A DNA stretch of 64,000 nt from Mucilaginibacter sp. UR6-1 (GCF_020880975.1 NZ_JAJIWP010000001.1:1-64000), one strand, 5' to 3'. Shown: positions 51,215 through 62,458, counted from the first letter of the stretch. Notes: generated by a model not told the origin, from the sequence alone. Made by a program: numbers and translations.

Positions 51215-52654
51215 ATGAATAAATACCTTTTTCTGCTACTCCTGTTTATTCTTGGCTTTAACGTTTACGCATACCCTGCTTCAAATGTTATGCTGCAGGA
51301 TACCAATGAGGTTATCAAGTTCAATAAACAAGGGTATGATAGCCGCCTTACTGATCCGGAGCAAACACTGGCCAATGCCAACCGGGCGCTTGATCTGTCA
51401 AAAAAACTTAATTATGTACGTGGGATAGGTGAATCATACCGTGTGCTTGGCATCGGGTACTATTATCTTAACGAAGCAGAGAAATCCATTGATAATTACT
51501 TAAAGGCGCTTGAGTTTTTCAGAAAAATAAATGATCTGCAAAGCGAGGCTAAGGTTTACAACAACATAGGTAACTTATTTAGGGATAACGATTATGACCA
51601 ATCATTAAACTATCTCAATAAATCATTAGTTATCGCGCTCAAATTGCAGGATAGAGAGCTGATAGCATCCTTGTACCTCAATATAGGCAACATTAAATAC
51701 CGCCAAAAAAGCTTTAACCAGGCGCTTGATTATTATAACCGCAGCAGTGTGCTCTTTTCAGAGTTAAAGGATTCAGTAAATATCATCAAGTGTATTCAAA
51801 ATAAAGGCGTTATATATTTCTATCTTAATGATTATAATAAATCAGAAAAGCTTTTACTACAGGCTAATCAGGCTGCCAAACGGCATGATCTGAACCAAAC
51901 GGTTGCCAGTATAAACCTTACCCTGGCATCATTATATATAGCTAAAGATAAGTTTGCCGAGGCTGTTAATATAGTTGAGGAAGGCAAAACTTATTCAAAC
52001 ATTATTAAAGATCAAAAGCTTATTTATGATTACGAGTACACTAACTACCAGTTAGAGTATAAGCGCAAGAATTATGAAAAGGCCTTACGCTATTTGCAGG
52101 ACATTTACCGTCAGGACAGTACCCTGCACAAATCAAACGAGTCTACCAAGATCACGCTGATACAAAAGCAGTTTGAACAGGCCGAAACCGAACGTAAAAC
52201 AGCGCTGTTGCTGCAGCGGCAGGCTTATGATAAACAGCGCTTTTTTGGGGTGTTAATTGTGGCTATTTTGCTGTTGGCTGTGGTGGGGCTATTAATTGGC
52301 AATGTTAAGCGAAAAGCCAAAACCAATGCACAGCTTACTGATCTTAACGCTGAGGTGTCAAAACAAAAGGATAACCTTGACAGGATCAACCACCACCTTG
52401 AAGAGATCATTGATGAGCGTACTAAGGATTTGCAGGTAAAAAACCGTAAACTGTCTGAATATTCATCATACCTTTCGCACCAGATACGGGGGCCTATTGC
52501 TACCCTGAAGGGTTTGATGAACCTTGAAAAGGAAGGACTGGTTGATCAGAATGAATGTATCAGGATGATGGACAAGTGTGTATCAGATATCGACTCTAAA
52601 ATTATCGAAATGAGCGATATGCTGCACAACCCGGCAAAGGATGTACAGGATTAA
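51215..52654 (+). CDS. TPR sensor protein with kinase dimerisation helix but no ATPase
   Basis: The 479-residue protein has a signal peptide (MNKYLFLLLLFILGFNVYA), then about seven TPR repeats in the periplasm (residues about 40-320; YYYLNEAEKSIDNYLKALEF), a transmembrane helix (FGVLIVAILLLAVVGLLIG, near 345-365), a coiled coil, and a HisKA-like helix with SYLSHQIRGPIATLKGL where His422 is the candidate phospho-acceptor. It ends 57 residues after that His, so the HATPase domain is missing. An ATG at 51194 is also in frame, but the signal peptide begins at 51215. It is divergent from the small-protein row. Confidence 0.85.
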   Translation: MNKYLFLLLLFILGFNVYAYPASNVMLQDTNEVIKFNKQGYDSRLTDPEQTLANANRALDLSKKLNYVRGIGESYRVLGIGYYYLNEAEKSIDNYLKALEFFRKINDLQSEAKVYNNIGNLFRDNDYDQSLNYLNKSLVIALKLQDRELIASLYLNIGNIKYRQKSFNQALDYYNRSSVLFSELKDSVNIIKCIQNKGVIYFYLNDYNKSEKLLLQANQAAKRHDLNQTVASINLTLASLYIAKDKFAEAVNIVEEGKTYSNIIKDQKLIYDYEYTNYQLEYKRKNYEKALRYLQDIYRQDSTLHKSNESTKITLIQKQFEQAETERKTALLLQRQAYDKQRFFGVLIVAILLLAVVGLLIGNVKRKAKTNAQLTDLNAEVSKQKDNLDRINHHLEEIIDERTKDLQVKNRKLSEYSSYLSHQIRGPIATLKGLMNLEKEGLVDQNECIRMMDKCVSDIDSKIIEMSDMLHNPAKDVQD

Positions 52655-52935
52655 GGCCAGTTTGGGTAGATACGCGCCTCAAATAAACCAAGATAACTGC
52701 AATACCATGATATCATTTGCAGTATAAGCAGCTCACGGTGTTTTTTATAGCCTTTGGTTTCAAACGCCAGTACTTCATCATTGGCCGTTACAAAAAAACG
52801 CATCTCGCCTTTGCTCGGTTTAAACTTTGATTTTAAAACATCGTGTACCCTAACCTTTAATTTACTTATGGGGTCGTGTATCACGCCATTGGCAACCGTT
52901 TCGTTATTAGCTATTGATATCAGGTAGTTTGACAT
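52651..52935 (-). CDS. Hypothetical small protein
   Basis: A 94-residue, probably cytoplasmic protein with no signal peptide (MSNYLISIANNETVANG). It contains a basic central part (KLKVRVHDVLKSKFKPSKGE) and an aromatic C-terminal part (ISWYCSYLGLFEARIYPNWP). No family is recognised. Its 3' end overlaps the TPR gene by 4 bases tail to tail. Coding status is supported by length and composition only. Confidence 0.55.
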   Translation of the reverse strand: MSNYLISIANNETVANGVIHDPISKLKVRVHDVLKSKFKPSKGEMRFFVTANDEVLAFETKGYKKHRELLILQMISWYCSYLGLFEARIYPNWP

Positions 52936-53085
52936 AGTTTAATACTCTTAATGATCGATGATCAAACAACAACATTCAAACCAAAGTGGCATTTTGGAGG
53001 AATTTTGCAGTGCTTCAGCTTGTTGACAATAGCTTTAAGTTTAAACTTTCGCGTATGGTGATTTATTTAATTTTTGATTAATAAT

Positions 53086-53121
53086 AAAAATGCCCTGTTT
53101 TATTGCAAAACAGGGCATTTT
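53086..53121. terminator. Terminator after the XRE gene
   Basis: Arms aaaatgccctgttt and aaaacagggcatttt with a 6-base loop make a symmetrical hairpin just downstream of the minus-strand regulator gene. Confidence 0.8.
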
Positions 53122-53141
53122 GTAGACATTTATAAACAATA

Positions 53142-53492
53142 TCAGGCTTTAGCACGTAATTCTTCGTAAAGTAATATAACCTTACGTTGTAAGGTAGCTA
53201 TTTCATTTTCACGTTCAAGTAGCTTTTTCTGAGCCACACTAAGGTTTGATGGTTCCGGCTCGGCCTCCTCAATATCATTGGCAAGCAGGTACACAACGGC
53301 AACCTCAAAAATGTTAGCGATCTGTTCAAGGCGCGAAAGATTAATGTCAGTAACGCCGGTTTCGATCTTTGAAAAAGCAGGAATAGATATGCCTAAGCGG
53401 TTTGCTACGTCCTCCTGGCTCCAGCCACGTTGATGACGTAAGATTCGGATATTTTTACCGATCGATTTGTTGGTTCTCTTTTTTTCGCTCAT
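53142..53492 (-). CDS. XRE-family transcriptional regulator
   Basis: The 116-residue protein has an N-terminal Xre/Cro helix-turn-helix (about residues 11-65; IGKNIRILRHQRGWSQEDVA, then LGISIPAFSKIETGVTDINL). Residues about 85-112 form a coiled coil (LSVAQKKLLERENEIATLQR) that may mediate dimerisation. It is a DNA-binding regulator of unknown targets. It could act on itself, because no other gene is close. Terminator directly follows. Confidence 0.9.
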   Translation of the reverse strand: MSEKKRTNKSIGKNIRILRHQRGWSQEDVANRLGISIPAFSKIETGVTDINLSRLEQIANIFEVAVVYLLANDIEEAEPEPSNLSVAQKKLLERENEIATLQRKVILLYEELRAKA

Positions 53493-53672
53493 ACCTAATA
53501 TATCTCAATAGTTTAAAGGGGAAAGGGTTATTTAACTATTATAGTGTTCCAAACACAATGCCATTTTAAAAAACACGCACAGTTTAATTAAAATGCAATT
53601 ATGTTCTTAAACTTTATTCCCCAATTGTAGAGAATATTCTACAAATATGGGAAATATGAGATATATTTTTTC

Positions 53673-55940
<2,268 letters not shown>

Positions 55941-56104
55941 TGCTATCCCTCTTTATTTATCAGGGCGAAATTAGGGTTTTAGGCCGAAAGCTGAAAGCTG
56001 TTTACCGCAAGGGTTTTGCACATATACCTGTAGGTTGATTTTATTGATAATGATTCTAAATAGCATATATCCCTTACAATAAACATTATTAGCTGCCCGT
56101 TTCG

Positions 56105-56112
56105 TATTTTTG
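56105..56112 (+). promoter_or_regulatory. ccmE -7 promoter element
   Basis: TATTTTTG fits TAnnTTTG and lies 30 bases ahead of the ccmE start. No clear -33 box. Confidence 0.4.
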
Positions 56113-56142
56113 TAACCTCGAATTACAAAGTGTAAACCGCAA

Positions 56143-56553
56143 ATGAAAAAAAGTTCAATTTTCGGAATAATCATTATAGCCATCGCAATTGCAGTGGTTA
56201 TCAGTACTTATTCAAATTCAAGCACATATGGTACCTTTACTGAGGCTACCGAAACACAGGCCGAACTGCACGTGGTTGGCCATCTTAATAAAGGCAAGGA
56301 GTTGTATTACGATGCCACCAAGGATGCAAATTATTTTTCGTTTTACATGAAGGATAAGGATGGCAAGGAATGCAAGGTGGTTTTCACCGGCACTAAGCCG
56401 CAGGATTTTGAGCGCTCAGAGCAGTTGGTGCTTACCGGCAAAATGCAGGGCGGCGAGTTTCATGCTTCAAAAATATTGATGAAGTGCCCGTCAAAATACA
56501 ATGATAATAAACTGAATGTGGCCGAGGCTACACCTAAAACCGCTAACCTATAA
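56143..56553 (+). CDS. ccmE: Cytochrome c maturation heme chaperone CcmE, CxxxY type
   Basis: CcmE holds heme covalently in the periplasm and passes it to the lyase CcmF. The 136-residue protein has an N-terminal membrane anchor (FGIIIIAIAIAVVISTY) and an OB-fold domain. The heme-binding motif, HxxxY in E. coli, reads CPSKY here (Cys115 to Tyr119), the CxxxY variant known from archaea and some other bacteria. ccmF follows after 21 bases; no ccmA, ccmB, ccmC or ccmH is adjacent. The di-heme cytochrome gene at 28506 would be a client. Confidence 0.85.
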   Translation: MKKSSIFGIIIIAIAIAVVISTYSNSSTYGTFTEATETQAELHVVGHLNKGKELYYDATKDANYFSFYMKDKDGKECKVVFTGTKPQDFERSEQLVLTGKMQGGEFHASKILMKCPSKYNDNKLNVAEATPKTANL

Positions 56554-56574
56554 TATTTTTGACCCTTTAGTTTA

Positions 56575-59022
56575 ATGGATATTGCTTTTAAGAATGAACA
56601 TTTATTTGTTGGCGATTTAGGACGTTTATTTGTTGCACTGGCATTTGGCGGTGCGCTCATATCATTTATAAGTTACTTTTTTGCAACCCGCGAAGAAAGT
56701 TTAAATAAGGATACATCATGGCATAAAATGGCGCGTATTGGCTTCTGGCTAAACTCGCTTGCTATTATTGGCATGGGTGCCTGCCTGTTTGTAATTCTGT
56801 ATAACCACTATTTTGAATACCACTACGCATGGTCATACACCTCGCGGTCGTTACCGGTATATTATATTATATCAGGCTTTTGGAACGGGCAGGAGGGCGG
56901 CTTTTTGCTTTGGATGTTTTGGCAGGCGGTATTAGGTAATATCCTGATACGCAAAGCCGGTTCATGGGAAAAACCTGTAATGACGGTGGTTGCCCTATCG
57001 CAAGCCATACTGGGTACCATGGTGCTGGGTATTGATCTGTTCGGGGCACGCATCGGCAGTTCGCCATTTTTATTATTACGTAACGCTATGGAGGGGCCGA
57101 TATTCTCGAACCCTGACTACCTGTCGTTTATAAAAGATGGCCGCGGCATGAACCCCACGCTGCAAAACTACTGGATGGTGATCCACCCGCCGACATTGTT
57201 TTTGGGCTTTGCATCGGTAGTGGTGCCATTTGCTTACGCGATTGCCGGTTTGTGGCAAAAACGTTATAAGGACTGGGTTAAACCGGCCTTATCCTATGGT
57301 TTATTTTCTGCCATGATATTAGGTACGGGTATTATCATGGGCGCTTTTTGGGCGTATGAGTCGCTTAACTTTGGTGGCTTTTGGGCCTGGGACCCGGTGG
57401 AGAATGCCTCGGTATTCCCGTGGTTAACCCTGGTAGCTGCCTTGCACGTCATGATCGTGTTTAAAAACACAGGGCATTCCTACTTTACCGCTACATTTTT
57501 AGTGATGATCAGCTTTGTGCTGGTTTGGTATTCATCCTTCCTGGCACGCAGCGGTATACTGGGCGAATCATCCGTACACTCATTTACCGATTTGGGTATG
57601 TTTTGGCACCTGGTGCTGGGCATCCTGATATTTTTGGTACTGTCGGTTTACTTTTTGGCGGTACGCTGGAAAGAACTGCCGATCACCAAAAAGGATGAAG
57701 ATACTTACTCGCGTGAGTTCTGGATGTTTGTAGGCGCGGTGTTTTTGGCGCTGGCTTGTTTCCAGTTAATCATCTTTACCTCAAAACCTGTTTGGAATGC
57801 CATGTTTGGCACCAATATGGGGCCTTCAGAGGTAAAAGAGTATAATATTATACAGGCATCGTTCGCGGTAGTGATTATGCTGCTTACCGGCTTTACCCAA
57901 TTCCTGAAATATAAAAAGACCGACTCGGGCCGTTTCTTTATAACCACGGTGGTTTATTTAGTGTTTGCCGGTGCAGTAACGGCCTTACTGGCTTATATAA
58001 CTGGTGCTTATAAGCTGCATTGGATATATGTAGTGGTAATTCTTACCTCTATTTACAGCGTAGTTGCAAACAGCAAAATATTGATTGATGCGTTTAAAGG
58101 CAAATATAAACTGGCCGGTTCGGCAGTGGCGCATATTGGCTTCGGGTTGATGCTGATTGGTGCGGTTATATCAGCCGGTACAAGTAAAGTAGTATCTGAA
58201 AACAATACCGGCGAGCAATACAGCGCTGAGTTTGCCAAGGAAGAAAACCCGCGCGAAAACGTGTTGCTGTACAAAAATGAGCCTATTGAAATGAATGGCT
58301 ACTCGGTTACCTTTTTGGGCGATACCCTTGAAGGCGCGCAGCACTTGTTTAATATATTGTACGAACGTAAGGATGCAACCGGCAAACTGACCGAAAAATT
58401 TGTACTTCGCCCCAATGTGATACAATCTCAGGATGGTATGTCGTCATCACCGGATACCAAACACTATCCGCTGTACGATCTGTACACCCACGTAACCATG
58501 ACCAATGTTTTGGCCGAGAAAAAGGAAGATGAAAAGGCCGGGCATGACGAAGCGGACGAAGACAAGAACTACGATGCCCCAATGGCGCACGAGGTTGGCG
58601 TGGGCGATACTATTCGTTACCGCGATGGTTTGATTGTATTTAAGGGTGTGAATAAGCAGGCTAAGCTGCAAAATATTCCGCTTACTGAAAAGGATGTGGC
58701 CGTAGGCGCGCAGTTGGAGGTAATTACCCATGGCCGTACACTAAGTGCCGAGCCGATTTATATGATCAAAAACGGCAGCGCGTTTGATTTTCCGAAAAAG
58801 CTGGAAGATGCAGGCCTGAAGCTGCGTATTAGCAAAATACTGCCGGAGAAGCAAAAGTTCGAGATCACCGTATACCAGCAGCCCGAAAGCAAAAAGAAAT
58901 TTATTGTTTTGAAGGCCATCCAGTTCCCATACATAAACTTTTTATGGGCGGGTGTAATTATCATGGTGATCGGTTTCCTGATGTCTATCTTCCGCAGAAA
59001 CAAGGAGCTTAAAACGGTATAA
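56575..59022 (+). CDS. ccmF: Cytochrome c heme lyase CcmF
   Basis: The 815-residue multi-pass protein attaches heme to apocytochrome c. It has the Trp-rich periplasmic motif GGFWAWDPVENASVFPW, the conserved His-containing loops (NYWMVIHPPTLFLGF) and about 14 membrane helices. The C-terminal 280 residues are a large periplasmic domain with an acidic insert (EKKEDEKAGHDEADEDK), which is typical of the Bacteroidota form. Its last base is shared with the start codon of the next gene. Confidence 0.93.
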   Translation: MDIAFKNEHLFVGDLGRLFVALAFGGALISFISYFFATREESLNKDTSWHKMARIGFWLNSLAIIGMGACLFVILYNHYFEYHYAWSYTSRSLPVYYIISGFWNGQEGGFLLWMFWQAVLGNILIRKAGSWEKPVMTVVALSQAILGTMVLGIDLFGARIGSSPFLLLRNAMEGPIFSNPDYLSFIKDGRGMNPTLQNYWMVIHPPTLFLGFASVVVPFAYAIAGLWQKRYKDWVKPALSYGLFSAMILGTGIIMGAFWAYESLNFGGFWAWDPVENASVFPWLTLVAALHVMIVFKNTGHSYFTATFLVMISFVLVWYSSFLARSGILGESSVHSFTDLGMFWHLVLGILIFLVLSVYFLAVRWKELPITKKDEDTYSREFWMFVGAVFLALACFQLIIFTSKPVWNAMFGTNMGPSEVKEYNIIQASFAVVIMLLTGFTQFLKYKKTDSGRFFITTVVYLVFAGAVTALLAYITGAYKLHWIYVVVILTSIYSVVANSKILIDAFKGKYKLAGSAVAHIGFGLMLIGAVISAGTSKVVSENNTGEQYSAEFAKEENPRENVLLYKNEPIEMNGYSVTFLGDTLEGAQHLFNILYERKDATGKLTEKFVLRPNVIQSQDGMSSSPDTKHYPLYDLYTHVTMTNVLAEKKEDEKAGHDEADEDKNYDAPMAHEVGVGDTIRYRDGLIVFKGVNKQAKLQNIPLTEKDVAVGAQLEVITHGRTLSAEPIYMIKNGSAFDFPKKLEDAGLKLRISKILPEKQKFEITVYQQPESKKKFIVLKAIQFPYINFLWAGVIIMVIGFLMSIFRRNKELKTV

Positions 59023-59747
59023 TGTTTTTTGAGGCTGACAAGCACAAGCATAATTTAAGGCAGGATGGTTTTACCATGCTGCCTTTGGTTTTTACAGCCG
59101 GTGAGATAAAGTCAATTGAACAATGTATTGCCAGTGCGGATAATTCGGGCGTAAACTTTCGTAAAACGGCTGATCTGTTTGCTATACGTCGCTTTTTCAA
59201 TGAAGTGCCTGATGCGTTGCCCTTGATAATGAACGACAGGCTGAAAGCTATAATTAAGCAACTTTTTGGAGGTGATTATTTTATTGTCAAAAGTATTTAC
59301 TTTGATAAGCCCGGCAACTCCAACTGGTTTGTAGCCTATCATCAGGATTTGACCATTGCCGTGGCAGAAAAGCACCCGACCGACGGCTATACCAACTGGA
59401 CAGTTAAACAGGGGCAATATGCAGTGCAACCACCACTTGAGGTGCTCGAAAATATCTACACCGTACGCATTCATCTCGATGATACCGACGCTGATAACGG
59501 CGCGCTGAAAGTAGTAGCAGCATCGCACAACAAAGGCATCTATCGTCCCGAAAATATTGATTGGCAAAACGAACGCGAACATATTTGCGAAGTACCCGCA
59601 GGCGGAGTAATGATTATGCAACCGCTTTTGCTGCATGCCTCAAACCGGACGGTAAACAACAACAACCGGAGGGTAATTCATATTGAGTTCAGCAATTTGG
59701 ATTTGCCGGGAGAATTGCAATGGGCTGAGCAGCTAAAAGTTATTTAG
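59022..59747 (+). CDS. Phytanoyl-CoA dioxygenase (PhyH) family protein
   Basis: The 241-residue protein is an Fe(II)/2-oxoglutarate-dependent oxygenase of the PhyH family. The iron-binding HxD is His107-Asp109 in AYHQDLTIAV, and the distal His is in LLLHASNRTV, followed by the 2-oxoglutarate-binding Arg in NNRRVIHIEF. The substrate is unknown; members hydroxylate lipids, peptides or small molecules. Its ATG overlaps the stop of ccmF by one base, suggesting co-transcription, though a functional link to heme is doubtful. Confidence 0.88.
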   Translation: MFFEADKHKHNLRQDGFTMLPLVFTAGEIKSIEQCIASADNSGVNFRKTADLFAIRRFFNEVPDALPLIMNDRLKAIIKQLFGGDYFIVKSIYFDKPGNSNWFVAYHQDLTIAVAEKHPTDGYTNWTVKQGQYAVQPPLEVLENIYTVRIHLDDTDADNGALKVVAASHNKGIYRPENIDWQNEREHICEVPAGGVMIMQPLLLHASNRTVNNNNRRVIHIEFSNLDLPGELQWAEQLKVI

Positions 59748-60399
59748 TGATAGTGCCTGTTTTAAATCCCAATCCAGCAAAATACCTTCTTAATATTTCA
59801 TATTTCTGAGTGCAATATGTGCCCGTGCCAAATTTCTCAGACTGAGATCTGCCATTCTTGCATTCAAAGCATATTTCCAAATAATCAAATACCTTTCCTT
59901 TCTTATCAATAAATACTAAGGCATTTCTTGGGTTAAAACACGAATATCCTAAAAAAGCATAATCGTGTTTCACTTTCGTGCGGTAGTTATAAAATATAGA
60001 AGTCAGGGAGTCGATTTGAGATCGGGTTAATACTTTTTCTTCTCTAAGGGTAGTATGGTCAAGTATACCGTTTTTAACAAATAGTCCCGTATGTATGTCC
60101 GCATACTTTGCGTTAGTATCAATATCAGTGCTATCTATTACAATAGGTAAATTGACAGGTATTTCATATGATACAGCTAATATTTTTGTAGCTTTTGAGT
60201 ATGGATAGAATTTACGCCTTTGTGCTACTGAGTATTTGTTGGTGAACCGACAATCATCGTAATATTTTTTACTTTCGGGCAAAGAATATCTTACGGTTGG
60301 ATACTTATAGTTCTTTCGAGCCTTTTTAGCTTTAGTTTGCCCTGCCGCGAAACAAATAGGTAGCAATGCCAGGATTACGATGATAAGCAGGTTCTTCAT
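59740..60399 (-). CDS. Hypothetical exported protein
   Basis: A 219-residue protein with a signal peptide (MKNLLIIVILALLPICFAAG) followed by a basic stretch (QTKAKKARKNYK). It contains five Cys residues, several near ECKNGRSQSEKFGTGTYC, which could form disulfides in the periplasm. No family is recognised. The sequence is more AT-rich than its neighbours, and the 3' end overlaps the PhyH gene tail to tail by 8 bases. Perhaps accessory. Confidence 0.65.
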   Translation of the reverse strand: MKNLLIIVILALLPICFAAGQTKAKKARKNYKYPTVRYSLPESKKYYDDCRFTNKYSVAQRRKFYPYSKATKILAVSYEIPVNLPIVIDSTDIDTNAKYADIHTGLFVKNGILDHTTLREEKVLTRSQIDSLTSIFYNYRTKVKHDYAFLGYSCFNPRNALVFIDKKGKVFDYLEICFECKNGRSQSEKFGTGTYCTQKYEILRRYFAGLGFKTGTITK

Positions 60400-60457
60400 G
60401 CTTTAAATATCTAATTAAAATATCATCCTGCCAAACCAAAACCCTTAGCTTTGCGCT

Positions 60458-61228
60458 ATGCGTATCACCATCATCGGGTCGGGTAATGTGGCCACACACA
60501 TGGCCGCGGCTTTTAAAAATGCAGGCCATCGTATTGTGCAGGTTTACAGCCCCACCATGCAAAATGCCGCCATGCTGGCCTACCATGTAGGGGCGGAGGC
60601 TATCGATCAACTGGCAGGCATCAACCCCGAAACCGATATATTTATCATCGCCGTTAAGGATGATGCTATTATGGACGTAGCCAAACTATTAGCTCCCTAT
60701 AACAAACTTACAGTGCATACCTCGGGCGCTACCAGTATTTCGGCGTTGGAGATATTTACGGCTAATTGCGGCGTACTCTACCCGCTGCAAACCTTTAACA
60801 AGATACGGGAGCTCAACTTTTTAAATGTGCCGCTATGTATTGAGGGGGCTGATGATGAGATCACCAAGCAACTACAGCAGCTTGCCCAAACCATCAGCAA
60901 CAAGGTGTATAAGGTAAGCTCGGATCAGCGGAAGATATTGCACCTGGCGGCGGTATTTGCCTGCAATTTTCCAAACTATTTATATCATGTGGCCGAGCAG
61001 TTGCTCAACCAAAACCAGTTGGATTTTAACATCATCCGTCCGCTGATTGATGAAACGGCGCAAAAGGTGCAACACACCTCACCGGCAAAGGTACAAACCG
61101 GCCCGGCCGTACGCGGCGACGAAAAAACCATGCGGGCGCATCTGGCGTTGTTGAATAATAGTGCTGACTTACAGGCTATTTACCAACTGCTAAGTCAGGC
61201 CATTATCAAAATGGATAAATCAGAATAA
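60458..61228 (+). CDS. DUF2520 Rossmann-fold oxidoreductase-like protein
   Basis: The 256-residue protein starts MRITIIGSGNVATHMAAAF with the NAD(P)-binding GxGNxA motif. The C-terminal half is DUF2520 (LHLAAVFACNFPNYLYHVAE, then NIIRPLIDETAQKV). It resembles ketopantoate/6-phosphogluconate-dehydrogenase-like enzymes, but its substrate is unknown. It heads the plus-strand run to the end of the window, but the ferredoxin gene following 31 bases later has its own promoter. Confidence 0.9.
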   Translation: MRITIIGSGNVATHMAAAFKNAGHRIVQVYSPTMQNAAMLAYHVGAEAIDQLAGINPETDIFIIAVKDDAIMDVAKLLAPYNKLTVHTSGATSISALEIFTANCGVLYPLQTFNKIRELNFLNVPLCIEGADDEITKQLQQLAQTISNKVYKVSSDQRKILHLAAVFACNFPNYLYHVAEQLLNQNQLDFNIIRPLIDETAQKVQHTSPAKVQTGPAVRGDEKTMRAHLALLNNSADLQAIYQLLSQAIIKMDKSE

Positions 61229-61246
61229 CTACACCGCTAATTTTGT

Positions 61247-61254
61247 TACTTTTG
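61247..61254 (+). promoter_or_regulatory. -7 promoter element directly ahead of the ferredoxin ATG
   Basis: TACTTTTG fits TAnnTTTG exactly and lies only five bases upstream of the start codon. Transcription should begin at or next to the ATG, giving a leaderless mRNA. Confidence 0.5.
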
Positions 61255-61259
61255 CCCAA

Positions 61260-61592
61260 ATGAATGTTTTTAAAGTAAAGATAAACTTTGAGGAGAAGGA
61301 TCACCAGACGGTTGAACTCCCCATAGCTGAAGGCGAATCGGTGCTGGATGTTTGTCTTGAGAACGGTATTGAACTGCAGCATAACTGCGGCGGCGTTTGC
61401 GGGTGCAGCACCTGCCATATTTATGTGAATAAAGGCATGGATAACATCCAGGAAATATCAGACAAGGAAGAGGATTTTATTGACCGTGCGGTAAACCCGC
61501 GCATCAACTCACGCCTGGGCTGCCAATGCGTTATTATTGACGGCGATATTGAAGTTACCCTGCCCGATCAATCACAATTTTTAGGACACTAA
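61260..61592 (+). CDS. [2Fe-2S] ferredoxin (ISC-type)
   Basis: The 110-residue protein binds a [2Fe-2S] cluster with Cys43, Cys49, Cys52 (NCGGVCGCSTC) and Cys88 (RLGCQC), matching the spacing of E. coli Fdx (42, 48, 51, 87). ISC ferredoxins give electrons to Fe-S cluster assembly and other enzymes. Extra Cys residues are at positions 47 and 90. iscX follows 23 bases later, which supports an Fe-S assembly role, although iscS, iscU and hscA are not nearby. Confidence 0.92.
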   Translation: MNVFKVKINFEEKDHQTVELPIAEGESVLDVCLENGIELQHNCGGVCGCSTCHIYVNKGMDNIQEISDKEEDFIDRAVNPRINSRLGCQCVIIDGDIEVTLPDQSQFLGH

Positions 61593-61615
61593 ACAAGTAC
61601 CCCACTTATACCGAC

Positions 61616-61858
61616 ATGACACAAGATAAATTTGCGTTGCCTATCCACTGGAACGAGTACGAAGACATTGCCATGGGACTTTACGAAAAGTTTGGCGATG
61701 AATTTACCGAGGCTAAAATTTACCGTATCCGGTTTACCGACCTGCTGGAATGGGTTTTAACCATACCAAACTTTGCCGGTACACGCGAAGAGGCTAACGA
61801 AGGTCACCTGGAGCAGATACAATCGGCCTGGGTTTACGAGTGGCGCGATAACCAATAA
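61616..61858 (+). CDS. iscX: Fe-S cluster assembly protein IscX
   Basis: The 80-residue protein carries the IscX pattern: an N-terminal helix region (WNEYEDIAMGLYEKFGDE), then IYRIRFTDLLEWVLTIPNF, and a C-terminal helix EEANEGHLEQIQSAWVYEW. IscX binds the desulfurase IscS and iron and modulates cluster assembly. It is slightly longer than E. coli IscX at the N-terminus. It sits between the ferredoxin gene and kdsC with short gaps, so it is probably part of the same transcript. Confidence 0.9.
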   Translation: MTQDKFALPIHWNEYEDIAMGLYEKFGDEFTEAKIYRIRFTDLLEWVLTIPNFAGTREEANEGHLEQIQSAWVYEWRDNQ

Positions 61859-61869
61859 CAGCACCCTGC

Positions 61870-62391
61870 ATGGAATCGTTTTTAACCAAGCTTAAAGATA
61901 TTACCACCTTTATTTTTGACGTTGACGGTGTATTGACCAATGGCTCTGTATTTGTTGCCGATAACGGAGAGCAAACCCGTGCTTTTAACATTAAGGATGG
62001 TTATGCCCTGCAATTAGCGGTTAAATTGGGTTATAACGTGTGCGCAATATCGGGCAGTCGTTCAAAAAGCATTATCCACCGCCTTAACAGCCTGGGTATT
62101 ACCGATGTTTATATAGGTGCCCGTAACAAGGATGAGCGCTTTAAGCTGTACCTTGAAGAAAAACGCATAAAAGCCACCAACGTTGTTTATGTTGGCGACG
62201 ATATACCTGACCTTACTGTGATTCAGTTGGCCGGTTTACGCATTTGCCCTGCCGATGCCGTTGAAGAGATAAAGGCCGTGTGCGATTACGTTTCGCCGGT
62301 ACCCGGCGGCAAAGGCTGCGCGCGCGACATCATCGAAAAAGTGCTGAAAGTACAAGGCAAATGGATGAACGCCGAAGCGTATAGCTGGTAG
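61870..62391 (+). CDS. kdsC: KDO-8-phosphate phosphatase
   Basis: KdsC removes the phosphate from 3-deoxy-D-manno-octulosonate 8-phosphate, giving KDO for lipopolysaccharide. The 173-residue HAD-superfamily protein has the nucleophile motif FDVDGVLTNG (Asp17, Asp19), ISGSRSKS as motif II, a conserved Lys near the middle, and VGDDIPDL with the metal Asp pair. Length matches. It starts 12 bases after iscX and precedes maf. Confidence 0.93.
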   Translation: MESFLTKLKDITTFIFDVDGVLTNGSVFVADNGEQTRAFNIKDGYALQLAVKLGYNVCAISGSRSKSIIHRLNSLGITDVYIGARNKDERFKLYLEEKRIKATNVVYVGDDIPDLTVIQLAGLRICPADAVEEIKAVCDYVSPVPGGKGCARDIIEKVLKVQGKWMNAEAYSW

Positions 62392-62416
62392 GGTGGAGGC
62401 TTATGGTTCATGGATC

Positions 62417-62458
62417 ATAGTTCATGGCCATTAAATTCTACTATGAACCATGAACTAT
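62417..62458. repeat. Palindromic element between kdsC and maf
   Basis: Perfect 11-base arms atagttcatgg (62417-62427) and ccatgaactat (62448-62458) with a 20-base spacer. Variants of the word atgaac/gttcat recur four to five times between 62400 and 62470, forming several overlapping inverted repeats. Confidence 0.6.

Noticed and set aside
55971..56183. 70-codon minus-strand frame between uvrD and ccmE
   Set aside because: No domain or signal is seen, and it runs into the ccmE start; probably chance.
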